Assembly: GCA_038257845.1 (NCBI GenBank)
Contig: JBBSQL010000002.1
Coordinates: forward strand, 62,001-126,000
Direction of reading: 5' to 3'
Source of the DNA: JAFDXJ01 sp038257845
Lineage (GTDB): Bacteria > Bacteroidota > Bacteroidia > Chitinophagales > Chitinophagaceae
DNA length: 64,000 bases
The notes below the pieces were generated by a model. It made no database searches and had not been told where the DNA came from. It saw only the letters and a program-made list of their open reading frames with translations. Positions 36,231 through 45,537 of this stretch are shown here, one piece after another (positions within the stretch are counted from its first letter, which is position 1; every line of letters starts with the position of its first letter). The position numbers and the translations under genes are program-made.

Positions 36231-36848
36231 ATGCATGAGAAAAATATAAAAACGGCAGGCAAATCTTTAAAAGAAGCCGAAAAAGCAATGATTATGGTAC
36301 ACGGTCGTGGCGCTGATGCCCGTGACATTCTTGGTCTGGCTTCGTATTTCAATGTATCTGAATACGCCTTAATTGCCCCCGAGGCTACAAATAACACTTG
36401 GTATCCCTATTCATTTATGGCAAAACCAGAGCAAAATGAGCCGTGGCTTTCTTCCGCTCTTGATCTACTAAAAGATGCGGTAGATGAAGCAATGAACCAA
36501 GGAATCTCCGCCGAAAACATTTACTTCCTCGGCTTTTCGCAGGGAGCTTGTCTGGCATTGGAGTTCGTTACTCGTCATGCTAAAAAATGGGGTGGTATTG
36601 TAGCATTTACAGGCGGACTTATTGGTGATAAAATATATCAAGAGAATTATTCTGGCAACTTTAACGGGGCACCCATATTTATCGGTACCGGAAATCCCGA
36701 TTCGCATGTGCCGATAGAAAGAGTAAACGAAAGTGTCAGCATCCTGGAAAGAATGAATGCAAAGGTACACCTACAAGTTCATGAAGGTCGACCACATAAT
36801 ATCTCACCGGATGAGATTAAAGAAGCAAATCGATTGATTTTTAATTGA
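36231..36848 (+). CDS. MhqD-like phospholipase/carboxylesterase
   Basis: A 205-residue single-domain alpha/beta hydrolase of the carboxylesterase 2 type. It shows the oxyanion loop MVHGRGADARDI, the nucleophile elbow GFSQGA (Ser about 103), an Asp in TGNPDSHVP and a His in GRPHNIS. The partner of MhqO in the Bacillus hydroquinone-resistance operon has the same size and fold. It is followed by a cupin gene after 28 bases. Confidence 0.88.
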   Translation: MHEKNIKTAGKSLKEAEKAMIMVHGRGADARDILGLASYFNVSEYALIAPEATNNTWYPYSFMAKPEQNEPWLSSALDLLKDAVDEAMNQGISAENIYFLGFSQGACLALEFVTRHAKKWGGIVAFTGGLIGDKIYQENYSGNFNGAPIFIGTGNPDSHVPIERVNESVSILERMNAKVHLQVHEGRPHNISPDEIKEANRLIFN

Positions 36849-36876
36849 TAAGGAAAGTCAATAATTAAATTATAAG

Positions 36877-37227
36877 ATGATTAGAATTACCAGGGTTTAT
36901 AGCGATAAAAATGGAGAAAGTCACTTTGGGGATATTGAAATGCCGCTAAAGAATGATGGCGAAATTGGTTTTCTCTCTGATAAAACCCCCGTTAAAGAAA
37001 TGATCTTTAGAAAGGTAAAGCCAGACTATGATTTTGATTTCCATAATGCACCGCAAAAGCAATATATCATATTGCTGGACGGAGAAATTGAAATTGAAAC
37101 TTCACTAGGCGAAAAAAGAACCTTCAAAGGAGGCGAAATCTTGTTAATGGAGGATACCGAGGGTAAAGGTCATAAAACAAGGAATATTCAGAATATTGAA
37201 AGAAAATCGATTTTTATAACGCTTTAA
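36877..37227 (+). CDS. Small cupin-fold protein
   Basis: A 116-residue single-cupin protein. The barrel carries YDFDFHNAPQKQYIILLDGEIEIETSLGEKRTFKGGEILLMEDTEGKGHKT, with His residues at two ligand positions (FHNAP and GKGHKT), so a metal could bind. Function unknown; in this operon a role in sensing or transforming an aromatic compound is plausible but not shown. Confidence 0.75.
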   Translation: MIRITRVYSDKNGESHFGDIEMPLKNDGEIGFLSDKTPVKEMIFRKVKPDYDFDFHNAPQKQYIILLDGEIEIETSLGEKRTFKGGEILLMEDTEGKGHKTRNIQNIERKSIFITL

Positions 37228-37277
37228 AATGGCCTATAATCTAATCAGGATATAGTATTTAATTAAAATAATTTATT

Positions 37278-38525
37278 ATGAAAAAAAAGTTTTTTAATGC
37301 GAAGATTTATCGCAACGATGCAGCAACCGAAATGGTAGTAGAGGATGGAAAAATCACCCAGATCGGAACCAATCTACCCAAATGTGAAGAAGAGATTGAT
37401 CTCGGTGGTAAGCTTGTTTTGCCACCTTACGTAGATCCTCATTTGCATTTGGATTATGTATATACCTTATCAGAATTAGGACAAGACGGAGCCGGGTCGG
37501 GTACTTTGTTTGAAGCGATTGAACTATGGCCAAAATTTAAAGAAACCCTCACCATAGAAAGTGTGAAAAGATTGGCCATGAAAGGAATTAAGGATGAAGT
37601 TTCCCAGGGTGTACAACATATTCGTACACACATAGATGTTACGGATCCAAATTTTACCGCATTGAAAGCGATGCTTGAAATGAAGGAAGAATTAAAAGAC
37701 ATTGTTGATATTCAAATCGTATCCTTTCCGCAACAAGGAATGTACATGTACAAAGGAGGCGTTGAGCTTGTAGAAGAAGCGTTAAAAATGGGTGCCGATG
37801 TGGTAGGTGGAATTCCACATTACGAACCTGCCAGGGAGTTTGGAGATAAATCTGTTCATGATATCGTAAAACTGGGTTTAAAATATGATAAAATGATTGA
37901 CGTGCATTGTGATGAAACAGATGATACCCATTCACGTTTTTTAGAGTTATTAAATGCGCTCGTATTAATGGAAGACTATGGTACCAGAACCACAGCAAGC
38001 CACACTTGTTCTTTTGGCTCGGCAGATAATTCTTATGCATTTAGAATGATGGACTTGTTCAAAAAAAGCAAAATCAACTTTATTTCTTGCCCTACTGAGA
38101 ATGCATATTTGCAAGGAAGACAGGATACCTATCCCAAACGCCGGGGTTTAACCAGGGTAAAAGAATTTATTGAATCAGGAATAAATGTTGCTTTTGCACA
38201 AGATTCAATAAACGATCCATGGTATCCCATGGGGAATGGAAATATGATGAACATTCTTGACAATGGGATTCACTTAGCACAAACTATGTCGCCTGGAGAA
38301 ATTAAAACAATATTTGATTTAATTACCTATAATGGTGCCCGCTGTATGAATATTCATGAGAGTTATGGATTAGAAGTAGGAAAGGCAGCGAACTTTATTG
38401 TGCTTAATGAATCATCCGTTTATGAAGCGATTCGTAGAAGAGTTGATGTGTTGGCATCTGTACGTAATGGTAATTTCTTATTCCGTCGTAAAGAAATGGC
38501 GTATGACATACCCTTGAACTTGTAA
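37278..38525 (+). CDS. Cytosine deaminase-like amidohydrolase (CodA family)
   Basis: A 415-residue amidohydrolase-superfamily barrel. Metal ligands: LPPYVDPHLHLD (His-x-His), DVHCDETDD, TASHTCSF, and FAQDSINDPWYPMGNGNM, which is the CodA signature around the catalytic Asp. These are cytosine, isoguanine or creatinine-type deaminases; substrate not determined. It closes the plus-strand run that begins at 30799. A decayed DIP1984-family gene follows. Confidence 0.88.
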   Translation: MKKKFFNAKIYRNDAATEMVVEDGKITQIGTNLPKCEEEIDLGGKLVLPPYVDPHLHLDYVYTLSELGQDGAGSGTLFEAIELWPKFKETLTIESVKRLAMKGIKDEVSQGVQHIRTHIDVTDPNFTALKAMLEMKEELKDIVDIQIVSFPQQGMYMYKGGVELVEEALKMGADVVGGIPHYEPAREFGDKSVHDIVKLGLKYDKMIDVHCDETDDTHSRFLELLNALVLMEDYGTRTTASHTCSFGSADNSYAFRMMDLFKKSKINFISCPTENAYLQGRQDTYPKRRGLTRVKEFIESGINVAFAQDSINDPWYPMGNGNMMNILDNGIHLAQTMSPGEIKTIFDLITYNGARCMNIHESYGLEVGKAANFIVLNESSVYEAIRRRVDVLASVRNGNFLFRRKEMAYDIPLNL

Positions 38526-38588
38526 ATCCTTAAAAACTAATATTGCCTGGTTGAAATCACAAAAAATTAAAACCTTTAAATATAAAAG

Positions 38589-39035
38589 ATGAAACTTGCT
38601 GAAGCCCTTTTACTAAAAGCCGGTTTGATGAAGAAAATAGAACATCTACAGTTCAGAATTGCACCATTGTAAATCGTGTCGGATGATCGAGTCCCACAAG
38701 AAGACCCCGACGAAGTAATGGCGCAGTTGAGAAAAACTATATTAGATTTGGAGAGGATTATTATTAGAATAAACAAAACGAACAATGAAACACAAGTGGA
38801 AGGAGAAGGGCTTCTAATGGAAGCACTCGCCAAAAGGGATTCATTAAAAATGCTTTCTGAAAAGCTAAGAAATATACGACACGCAGCACAGATAAATAAT
38901 AGTGGGGATAAAAATCTTAAAACGACGATTGATATTAAGAAATTGCAGGCAGAAATGGATAAAACAGGATGATCGTTTAGAGAGATTGACAATAAGATCC
39001 AGGAAATTAATTGGCTAACAGAATTAAAAGATTAA
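38589..39035 (+). pseudogene. DIP1984-family (septicolysin-like) gene with two in-frame stops
   Basis: One continuous frame spells a DIP1984-family protein: MKLAEALLLKAGLMKKIEHLQFRIA, then VPQEDPDEVMAQLRKTI, RIIIRINKTNNETQ, LMEALAKRD, IDIKKLQAEMD and, at the end, REIDNKIQEINWLTEL. It is interrupted by TAA at 38670-38672 and TGA at 38970-38972 with no change of frame. The middle 98 codons remain open but have no convincing start. The gene family is small and of unclear function. Confidence 0.8.
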
Positions 39036-39053
39036 ATAAAGAAATAAGAGTAG

Positions 39054-39079
39054 TTGGGGCGGGTACCAGCCCCTTTTTT
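39054..39079 (+). terminator. Rho-independent terminator
   Basis: GGGGC (39056-39060) pairs with GCCCC (39069-39073) and is followed by six T. It lies 20 bases behind the broken DIP1984-family gene; the remaining 210 bases to the next gene show nothing. Confidence 0.75.
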
Positions 39080-39291
39080 CGGGTGAGTTTTCGGGGCAAA
39101 ATGAAAACCTTGCCCATCGCAGGCTGCTTGGGTTGCAGCAAACAGGTATTGTTTAGGACCCATTACTGTTTACATTTTTACAAATGTATTTCGTATAAAT
39201 TACTACCAGGTGCGGACCAACTATTCTTTTATTAATATTAAATTACTTCCTTAAATTTTGATAAATAAACAAATAAGATAACTAACAAACA

Positions 39292-40971
39292 ATGGGTGAC
39301 AATAACGAGCGTGAACAACGCAACTCAGAATACAGGCGCAATTATATAACGGCATTCCCGCGTTTGGATGAAAAGCAACTCAAAACTCTGGAAGAATTTG
39401 CCACACGCAAAACGTACCACAACGGTGAGTTCCTGCTTCGGGCGGGCGATACCGAATTCAGATTCCATGTCATTAAAAAGGGACGCGTCGAAATCGTTGA
39501 CCGCTCATCAGGAACGATGCAAACGATTTTGATTCACGAACCAGGCGAATTCACCGGCGATTTAGCGAATTTGGCTGGCCGTGCTTCCAATGTAGATGCG
39601 GTAGCCTTAGGCGAAGTGGATGTTTACGAAATTTCCAGGTCGAACTTCCAGCAGATTATCAGCGAGCGACCCAATTTGAGCGATCTTATTTTGCAAACGT
39701 TCATCGCGCGCTCGGGTGCACTCGTGGGGCGCGATGGTTTCACCGGGCTGCGCGTCATCGGTTCGCAATACTCGCGGGATACATTTCGCATCCGCGATTT
39801 CCTGTCCAAAAACAATGTGCTTTACACTTGGATCAACGTCGAAACCGACGCACAGGTCGGCGGTCTACTGAACCAGTTCGGGATTGGGCCCAAAGAAACA
39901 CCTATCGTAAGCTACGCCGACGATTGGATGTTGCGCAAACCAACCAACAGCGAACTGGCAGAAAAGATCGGCCTCAAAAGCGTTACCAATGCTAATACAC
40001 TGTATGACCTGGCAATTGTCGGAGCTGGCCCGGCGGGTTTAGCGGCAGCAGTATATGGCGCATCCGAAGGACTGAATACTATCGTGCTGGAACGCATGGC
40101 GCCAGGCGGACAGGCAGTGGGAAGCGCGAAAATCGAAAACTATCTCGGCTTTCCAACCGGCTTATCCGGGGCTGAACTCGCTGAACGCGCCACCTTACAA
40201 GCACAGAAATTTGGCGCACTGCTTACCACGCCTGCACAAGTAAGTAAGATGCATTTCGAGGGCAAGTTTCCCGTATTGGAATTGGAAGGTGGTGAAACGA
40301 TTACAGCCAAAGTTTTACTCATAGCAAGTGGCGCTGATTATCGCAGATTGCCTGTTTTGGGGCGCGAGCGTTTTGACAGCGCTGGTGTGTATTACGCAGC
40401 CATGCCGATGGAAGCGAGGATGTGTGCCGGCGGACAAGTGGTAGTAGTCGGCGGTGGCAATTCGGCGGGGCAGGCAGCGATATTTTTATCAGAAAATGTC
40501 CTCCAGGTTTTCCTCGTGATTCGCGGTGATAATCTGCCCCAAACAATGTCGCACTATTTGCTGCAGCGTATCGAAGAAACGTCCAACATCAAGGTTTTAA
40601 TCCACACCGAAATTGCTTCAATGCATGGAGACGCCCATCTGAAAAGTGTAGGACTTATCAATAATCGCAGCGGGGAGAAACGGGATCTGCCTGTTGCAGC
40701 CGTGTTTTCATTCATCGGCGCAAAACCATGTACAGGTTGGCTGCCCGATGAAATTGAAACCGATAAAAATGGTTTCGTCTGCACCGGCCCACAAGTCGCC
40801 AAATCCTCAAAGTGGAATTTGCAACGCCAGCCATTTTGGTTGGAAACCAGCCGTGCCGGAGTTTTTGCGGCGGGCGATGTGCGGGCCGCTTCCGTCAAGC
40901 GCGTTGCGTCTGCAGTCGGTGAGGGCTCGATGGCCGTGCAATTCGTGCATGAATATCTGAAGGAAATTTGA
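39292..40971 (+). CDS. Cyclic-nucleotide-binding domain fused to thioredoxin-reductase-like flavoprotein
   Basis: A 559-residue fusion. Residues 20-140 are a CRP-type cyclic-nucleotide-binding domain (EFLLRAGDTEFRFHVIKKG, GEFTGDLANLAGRAS); a linker of about 80 residues looks like a thioredoxin-type fold (FRIRDFLSKNNVLYTWINVE); from about 238 a class II pyridine-nucleotide disulfide oxidoreductase follows (LAIVGAGPAGLAAAVYGA for FAD, VVVVGGGNSAGQAAIFL for NADPH). The redox CxxC of thioredoxin reductase is missing, so it cannot reduce thioredoxin in the usual way. GC content and codon choice (many GCG, CGC) are visibly unlike the neighbours, suggesting recent transfer. Known architecture, unknown substrate. 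Confidence 0.9.
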   Translation: MGDNNEREQRNSEYRRNYITAFPRLDEKQLKTLEEFATRKTYHNGEFLLRAGDTEFRFHVIKKGRVEIVDRSSGTMQTILIHEPGEFTGDLANLAGRASNVDAVALGEVDVYEISRSNFQQIISERPNLSDLILQTFIARSGALVGRDGFTGLRVIGSQYSRDTFRIRDFLSKNNVLYTWINVETDAQVGGLLNQFGIGPKETPIVSYADDWMLRKPTNSELAEKIGLKSVTNANTLYDLAIVGAGPAGLAAAVYGASEGLNTIVLERMAPGGQAVGSAKIENYLGFPTGLSGAELAERATLQAQKFGALLTTPAQVSKMHFEGKFPVLELEGGETITAKVLLIASGADYRRLPVLGRERFDSAGVYYAAMPMEARMCAGGQVVVVGGGNSAGQAAIFLSENVLQVFLVIRGDNLPQTMSHYLLQRIEETSNIKVLIHTEIASMHGDAHLKSVGLINNRSGEKRDLPVAAVFSFIGAKPCTGWLPDEIETDKNGFVCTGPQVAKSSKWNLQRQPFWLETSRAGVFAAGDVRAASVKRVASAVGEGSMAVQFVHEYLKEI

Positions 40972-41183
40972 GCGGTCTTGAAATTTCTCTACGAAAAGGA
41001 TTGCAACGTTCCAATACTGTCTTAACAAGCGGCTGCACTCGACCGCCTACAACTTCGTTTGTTCCTCAACTTCGGCGGGAATTTTAAAATAATGAATGTT
41101 CTATACAGTATTGTTGCAACTACAAAATTTATATTGTTTGGGGTATTTCATATTTCCGTCAATCCAAATTATACCATAATACA

Positions 41184-42356
41184 TTAACTCAAAGCCTTTT
41201 TAGCAATAAAAGAAATTATCAAACCGGGTATGGCCAAGGCAATTGCAAAATAAATCAAACTAATTGGCGAATAAATTCCGAGCAACAATCCCGCAGCAGA
41301 AGATGCGATCATAATGGATAAGTTGAATATAGAAGACTGGACTGATGTGGCAACGTCTTTGGCAGTTTCTACCTGCCTGCTTACGGCTGCCTGCAACAAA
41401 GTAACCAATGGCCCAAACGAAAGCCCCCAAAGAAAGAAAGCAAAATGCCCCATTCCCGTCGTTCCACCGAATAGTAGAAAGACAGCCATTGAGATAATTA
41501 GCAAGGCAAACATGATTATGGTTAGCAGCCGCAAATGTTTATCGGTATATTTTATGGCCAGCAATACAGAAATTAAAGATCCAATTCCAAAAAATAATAA
41601 GGCACTTTCAACACCTCCTGCTAACTGAATTTCATCCACAAGGCTTGTGATATACACATACACACCATAGTGTGCAATTACGCCAAGCAGGGTAAGCAGC
41701 AGAATTAGTAAAACTGCAGGTATTTTTAATATTTCAAAAGGTGATGAACTTTTAGAAAGTTTCTCTCCTGGTGTTGACGGCAAAGCAAAAAAACTGATTA
41801 AAGCAATCAGGATGATAAAACCTCCAAGTCCTATGAATTCGGTTCGCCAGCCATAATCATTCCCAATGGAAGTCATTATAGGCATCCCAACACTAATACC
41901 CAATGTAGTCCCTGCCATTATCACTGCGATAGCTTTCCCGTGATGCTTTTCATCTACCAATCGCATCCCGTAAGCGGCAATCATTGGCCACATTACCCCG
42001 GCACAAATTCCACCTATAACTCTAAGAATAATAATGATCGTATAATCGTAAACGAGCCCGGCAATAATATTGGAAACAGCGAATCCGGCCAGCAAAATCA
42101 AAAGCAATACTTTACGGTTGAATTGCATGGTCATTGAAATGAGTGGAATTGAAAAGATTGCAGAAGCGATGGCGTAGTAACCCACCAGGTTGCCGGTTTG
42201 CACCTCGCTGATATTTAAATCAGCCATCATTAGTGGGAGAACTCCGGAAGGCATTAACTCAGACAGTATTCCTACAAAAGTCACCGACGACATTAAAATC
42301 ATAATCAACCAGGGGAAAATATTTTTTTCATTCTTACGAGAAATTTGTGTGCTCAT
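41184..42356 (-). CDS. MFS transporter, sugar-efflux/drug-resistance type
   Basis: A 390-residue protein with twelve predicted transmembrane helices. It shows the AraJ/DHA1 pattern: PSGVLPLMMADLNISEVQTGNLVGYYAIASAI, the helix 2-3 motif MQFNRKVLLL and RVIGGICAGVMWPMIAAYGMRLV. Probable proton-driven efflux of a small compound. It runs opposite to the flavoprotein gene and in the same direction as the frameshifted FUSC gene; together they look like an export pair. Confidence 0.85.
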   Translation of the reverse strand: MSTQISRKNEKNIFPWLIMILMSSVTFVGILSELMPSGVLPLMMADLNISEVQTGNLVGYYAIASAIFSIPLISMTMQFNRKVLLLILLAGFAVSNIIAGLVYDYTIIIILRVIGGICAGVMWPMIAAYGMRLVDEKHHGKAIAVIMAGTTLGISVGMPIMTSIGNDYGWRTEFIGLGGFIILIALISFFALPSTPGEKLSKSSSPFEILKIPAVLLILLLTLLGVIAHYGVYVYITSLVDEIQLAGGVESALLFFGIGSLISVLLAIKYTDKHLRLLTIIMFALLIISMAVFLLFGGTTGMGHFAFFLWGLSFGPLVTLLQAAVSRQVETAKDVATSVQSSIFNLSIMIASSAAGLLLGIYSPISLIYFAIALAIPGLIISFIAKKALS

Positions 42357-42529
42357 ATTATTCCTTTTTTAAACTCAATTTGGTAAATAATTCATATGGC
42401 AATTTAAACTTTATCCTGGACTGCACTGAATATTCATTTAGTTATTAGTTTAATCATACGAAAAGATTATATTAAAGCTATATCATTATCTAATGATTTG
42501 AAAGTAAATAATTCAATCAGCAAAAAAAA

Positions 42530-44733
42530 TTAATTGAGCGTCATTGTTGAAGCAAGTTGTAGCATTTTTTTGCTGGTTGAAAACATCCATTTTAATTGTT
42601 CCCATACCAAATGAATTTCCTGGGACTCCCGCAATGTTGCCTTATCACCGGCTGGCAGGTCTCTTATTTTTAAAACAGCAAAATCAGGTAATTGATCTTC
42701 GAAATGAGGTTGATTTGCAGGTGAAATTAAAGCATGTTTATCATTCAAACATACAAGTATTTTTTCCAGGATTTGCATGATTCTATTTATGGCAATTCCG
42801 AACTGTTCAGACGCATCGGATGTTTTATGGTGCTGTATGTAGGTACTCACAGAAGCCAATGAAGCTAAAAAAGAATGATTTAATACAACCATTCCGTAGA
42901 TGGAATCCAGCTCTCTTTGTTTTGATTTTGGCTCCTGTGCCATTCTCTGAAAGGCAGAATTAAGGTTAGATGTTTCCAAAAAAGCATGCTTACGCGCAAT
43001 TTTATAGGATGTTGGCAGTTTCCCTTTTTCCTTGTAAAAATCGGAGATTTTGCGGAGGAATATCCTATTTGCCCGGATACTGCTTTGAACGTTTTCTTTA
43101 ATTTCTACAAATTCCCATGCAGGCCAAAGCCACCTCATTGCCGCGTAGGAAAGTGCGGCACCAACAATTGTATCCAGGATACGAAATTGGATAACTTCAA
43201 ATATATCAGGACTTAAAATGGCATAAATAAAAACTACGCTTAATGTAATGAATGTGGCAGAAGCCCTGTAATTTTTTTGTATAAATGAAATGGCAATGAT
43301 TAAAGAGACAATGCCCATAGCACCAAACAGATACATATTTTGAATGAGGATTACCATTCCAAAACCGATACCTGCACCAATAAACGTCCCAATGATCCTG
43401 TCTTTCGCCCTCCTCCTTGTAAGCCCGTAATTGGGTCTCATGATTACGGTAATCATCAAAATAATTGAATAAGGATTCTGGAATGCGAAAATTGAACCCA
43501 ATACATAACCAACCATAACCGTAACAGCAAGTCGGATAGAATGTCTGAAAATAGTGGACTTTAAACTAAAATTTCTTAGCAATAGCATTGGGTCATAATC
43601 CTGTAGCACCACAAATCTTTTAGCAACTTTTGGATCAATAAATTCAATCCTGGTAAGATCTCTATTGCTAACAGCCACTTTATCCTTTTTATTTTGTCAA
43701 ATTGTTTTTCCTGGTATTCGAGCAAATTCTGAAGCAAGAGAAATTCACCGTAATTCAGGGTCAAATGCGCATTATTTATTTCAGCACGGGTATCCTCGAA
43801 ACATTGATTTACATTTCCATCTATGGGAAGCTTTTTAGGATCATTTCCTGCAATGGAAATCAATCTTAATTGTAAAGACATTTCAAAAATAAGGTATTGA
43901 AACTTTTCAATGTATTTTGGATAGTTTCTAAATAATTCCGCCATCCGATTATAATTTCCGGGATTGGCGATGGCCATTTCCAACATGTCTATCAATTGGG
44001 CAAACACCAACAATCGTTTATCCTGGTAATTGGACAATCCGGAATTTTTCCTTGACAGAATTAAAATCTCACGTAAATTATTATGATTTTCAGTTAGCTT
44101 GCTTTGTAGATCCTGCAGCTTTGATAGCAATAAATCCCGGTCTTCATTTGGATCGATCAACTTGCCCCTCACTTCTAAAAATTCAGCAGTTAACAGAAAA
44201 GTTTCTGCTAAAAATTCCTCGGTTTCGGCTTTTGGATTTAACCGGTGCCAAATAATTGTCAAAAGCAAATACCATATGCCGCCCAATCCCAATAACAGCG
44301 CATATTGATAGATTTCCATCCCTACTTTATTCTCTGAAAAACTTAATGCGAGCGCCATGAGCCCGGAAAAACTAATAAGAGAAGCTCGAAATCCATATAT
44401 TGATATAAAAGCAATGGCAAAAGTGAGCAGTCCCAGGATGGGAAGAAATAGCCAATAGTCATAATGAAAGAAGCCTTTGATAAAACTGACGATCATTACC
44501 AATGCAGCCGCAATAGAAATGCTTATTATTTTATGAGAATATGGACCACTTATATCACTGGGAGAACTCCAGAATGCACCAAAGCTAATTGCAAATCCTA
44601 TTTCAGGATAACCGAATTGCATTCCTAATAAAACGGGAACGGTAACTGCAATGCCTACACGAACAGCCCTTGAAAAGGAAATACTATTTAAAAACTTTCG
44701 TGTATCCTTCAAATTGTTAGAGATAAATTCCAT
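42530..44733 (-). pseudogene. FUSC/YccS-family transporter, split by a frameshift
   Basis: Two overlapping frames make up one FUSC-type membrane protein of about 735 residues. The 5' part (from ATG 44733) has the first FUSC membrane module (AVRVGIAVTVPVLLGMQFGYPEIG) and a long cytoplasmic helical region; the 3' part starts with SNRDLTRIEFIDP and carries the second module (MRPNYGLTRRRAKDRIIGTFIGAG). The break is at the run of five T at 43686-43690 (plus strand): adding one base gives D-K-I-K-K-D-K-V-A-V-S-N-R and fuses the frames. Relatives export aromatic acids. It may be a pseudogene, two separate polypeptides or a homopolymer sequencing error. Confidence 0.82.
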
Positions 44734-45087
44734 AATCGGCGTGAAAGCGTTAGCGTTTATTTGCTAATGTAGTCTTTATTGCAAAAAGCCATATACTTCG
44801 CATTACTTTATTATAAATAACAGATTGATAATATATCGGCAATTTATTGAAAATGATATTATTTAATTATCAACATCTTCTACAATACAATAATTTAGTG
44901 AAATATTGTCTCCACACAATTAGCAGGAGAGAAGGAATTAACCAAAAACGTACTCATACATTTTTTGCTTATTTTTTTTCTCAAAAGAAAATTAAATTGG
45001 ATTTCCCAAGAAGAAATTCACTATGTTTATACTATCAGTTTAAATCGCCATTAGCGAAGTATTTAAAAAAATAATAAAATAAGAAAA

Positions 45088-45399
45088 ATGAACTACACAG
45101 AAAATTTTGAAGGAATTAAATTAGACGTACAAGCGGTTGACATTACCATTGCCGATGAATTACAGCAAAGCATAAGAGACACCATTAGCAGATTGAAAAG
45201 GCATATTTCCGATGTCAATTTTGTGGATGTTTATTTGACAGATAAAAGTGAAAAATCAACGGATCCAAAAACCGTCGGTATGAGATTTGGAATTCCGGGT
45301 AACGATGCTTTTGCTTCCGATTCCGGGGACAACTGGATGGCTTTATTGAAAAGTGTGGAAGAAAAGCTGCGTCGCCAACTTGAGAAAATCCAACGTTGA
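45088..45399 (+). CDS. S30AE-domain (HPF/RaiA-like) protein, second copy
   Basis: A 103-residue S30AE-type protein: ITIADELQQSIRDTISRLKRHISDVNFVDVYLTDKS, then GMRFGIPGNDAFASDSGDNWMALLKSVEEKLRRQLEK. It is more divergent than the housekeeping hpf at 28674 and has a shorter basic tail. It may bind ribosomes under stress, but the low similarity leaves that open. The 354-base gap before it, opposite the FUSC gene, contains no convincing gene. Confidence 0.75.
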   Translation: MNYTENFEGIKLDVQAVDITIADELQQSIRDTISRLKRHISDVNFVDVYLTDKSEKSTDPKTVGMRFGIPGNDAFASDSGDNWMALLKSVEEKLRRQLEKIQR

Positions 45400-45537
45400 T
45401 GATAAACAAGGTGGGATGATGTCTTATAAAAAGAATGTGCTAACGTAAAAGTTTGCATACATTTAATAGACTCATTTTTATAAACGCATTTGGCAAAGGA
45501 TAAATCAGATATTAAAAATAGTTATCAATATTTATAT

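Noticed and set aside
38576..38992. 138-residue open frame antisense to the DIP1984-family pseudogene
   Set aside because: The sense strand carries clear family motifs; the antisense frame has none.
39011..39235. 74-residue open frame after the DIP1984-family pseudogene
   Set aside because: Its beginning overlaps the pseudogene's end in another frame and it runs through the terminator at 39054-39079.
44847..45074. 75-residue open frame between the FUSC and S30AE genes
   Set aside because: AT-rich, no motif, signal or conserved look; probably chance.
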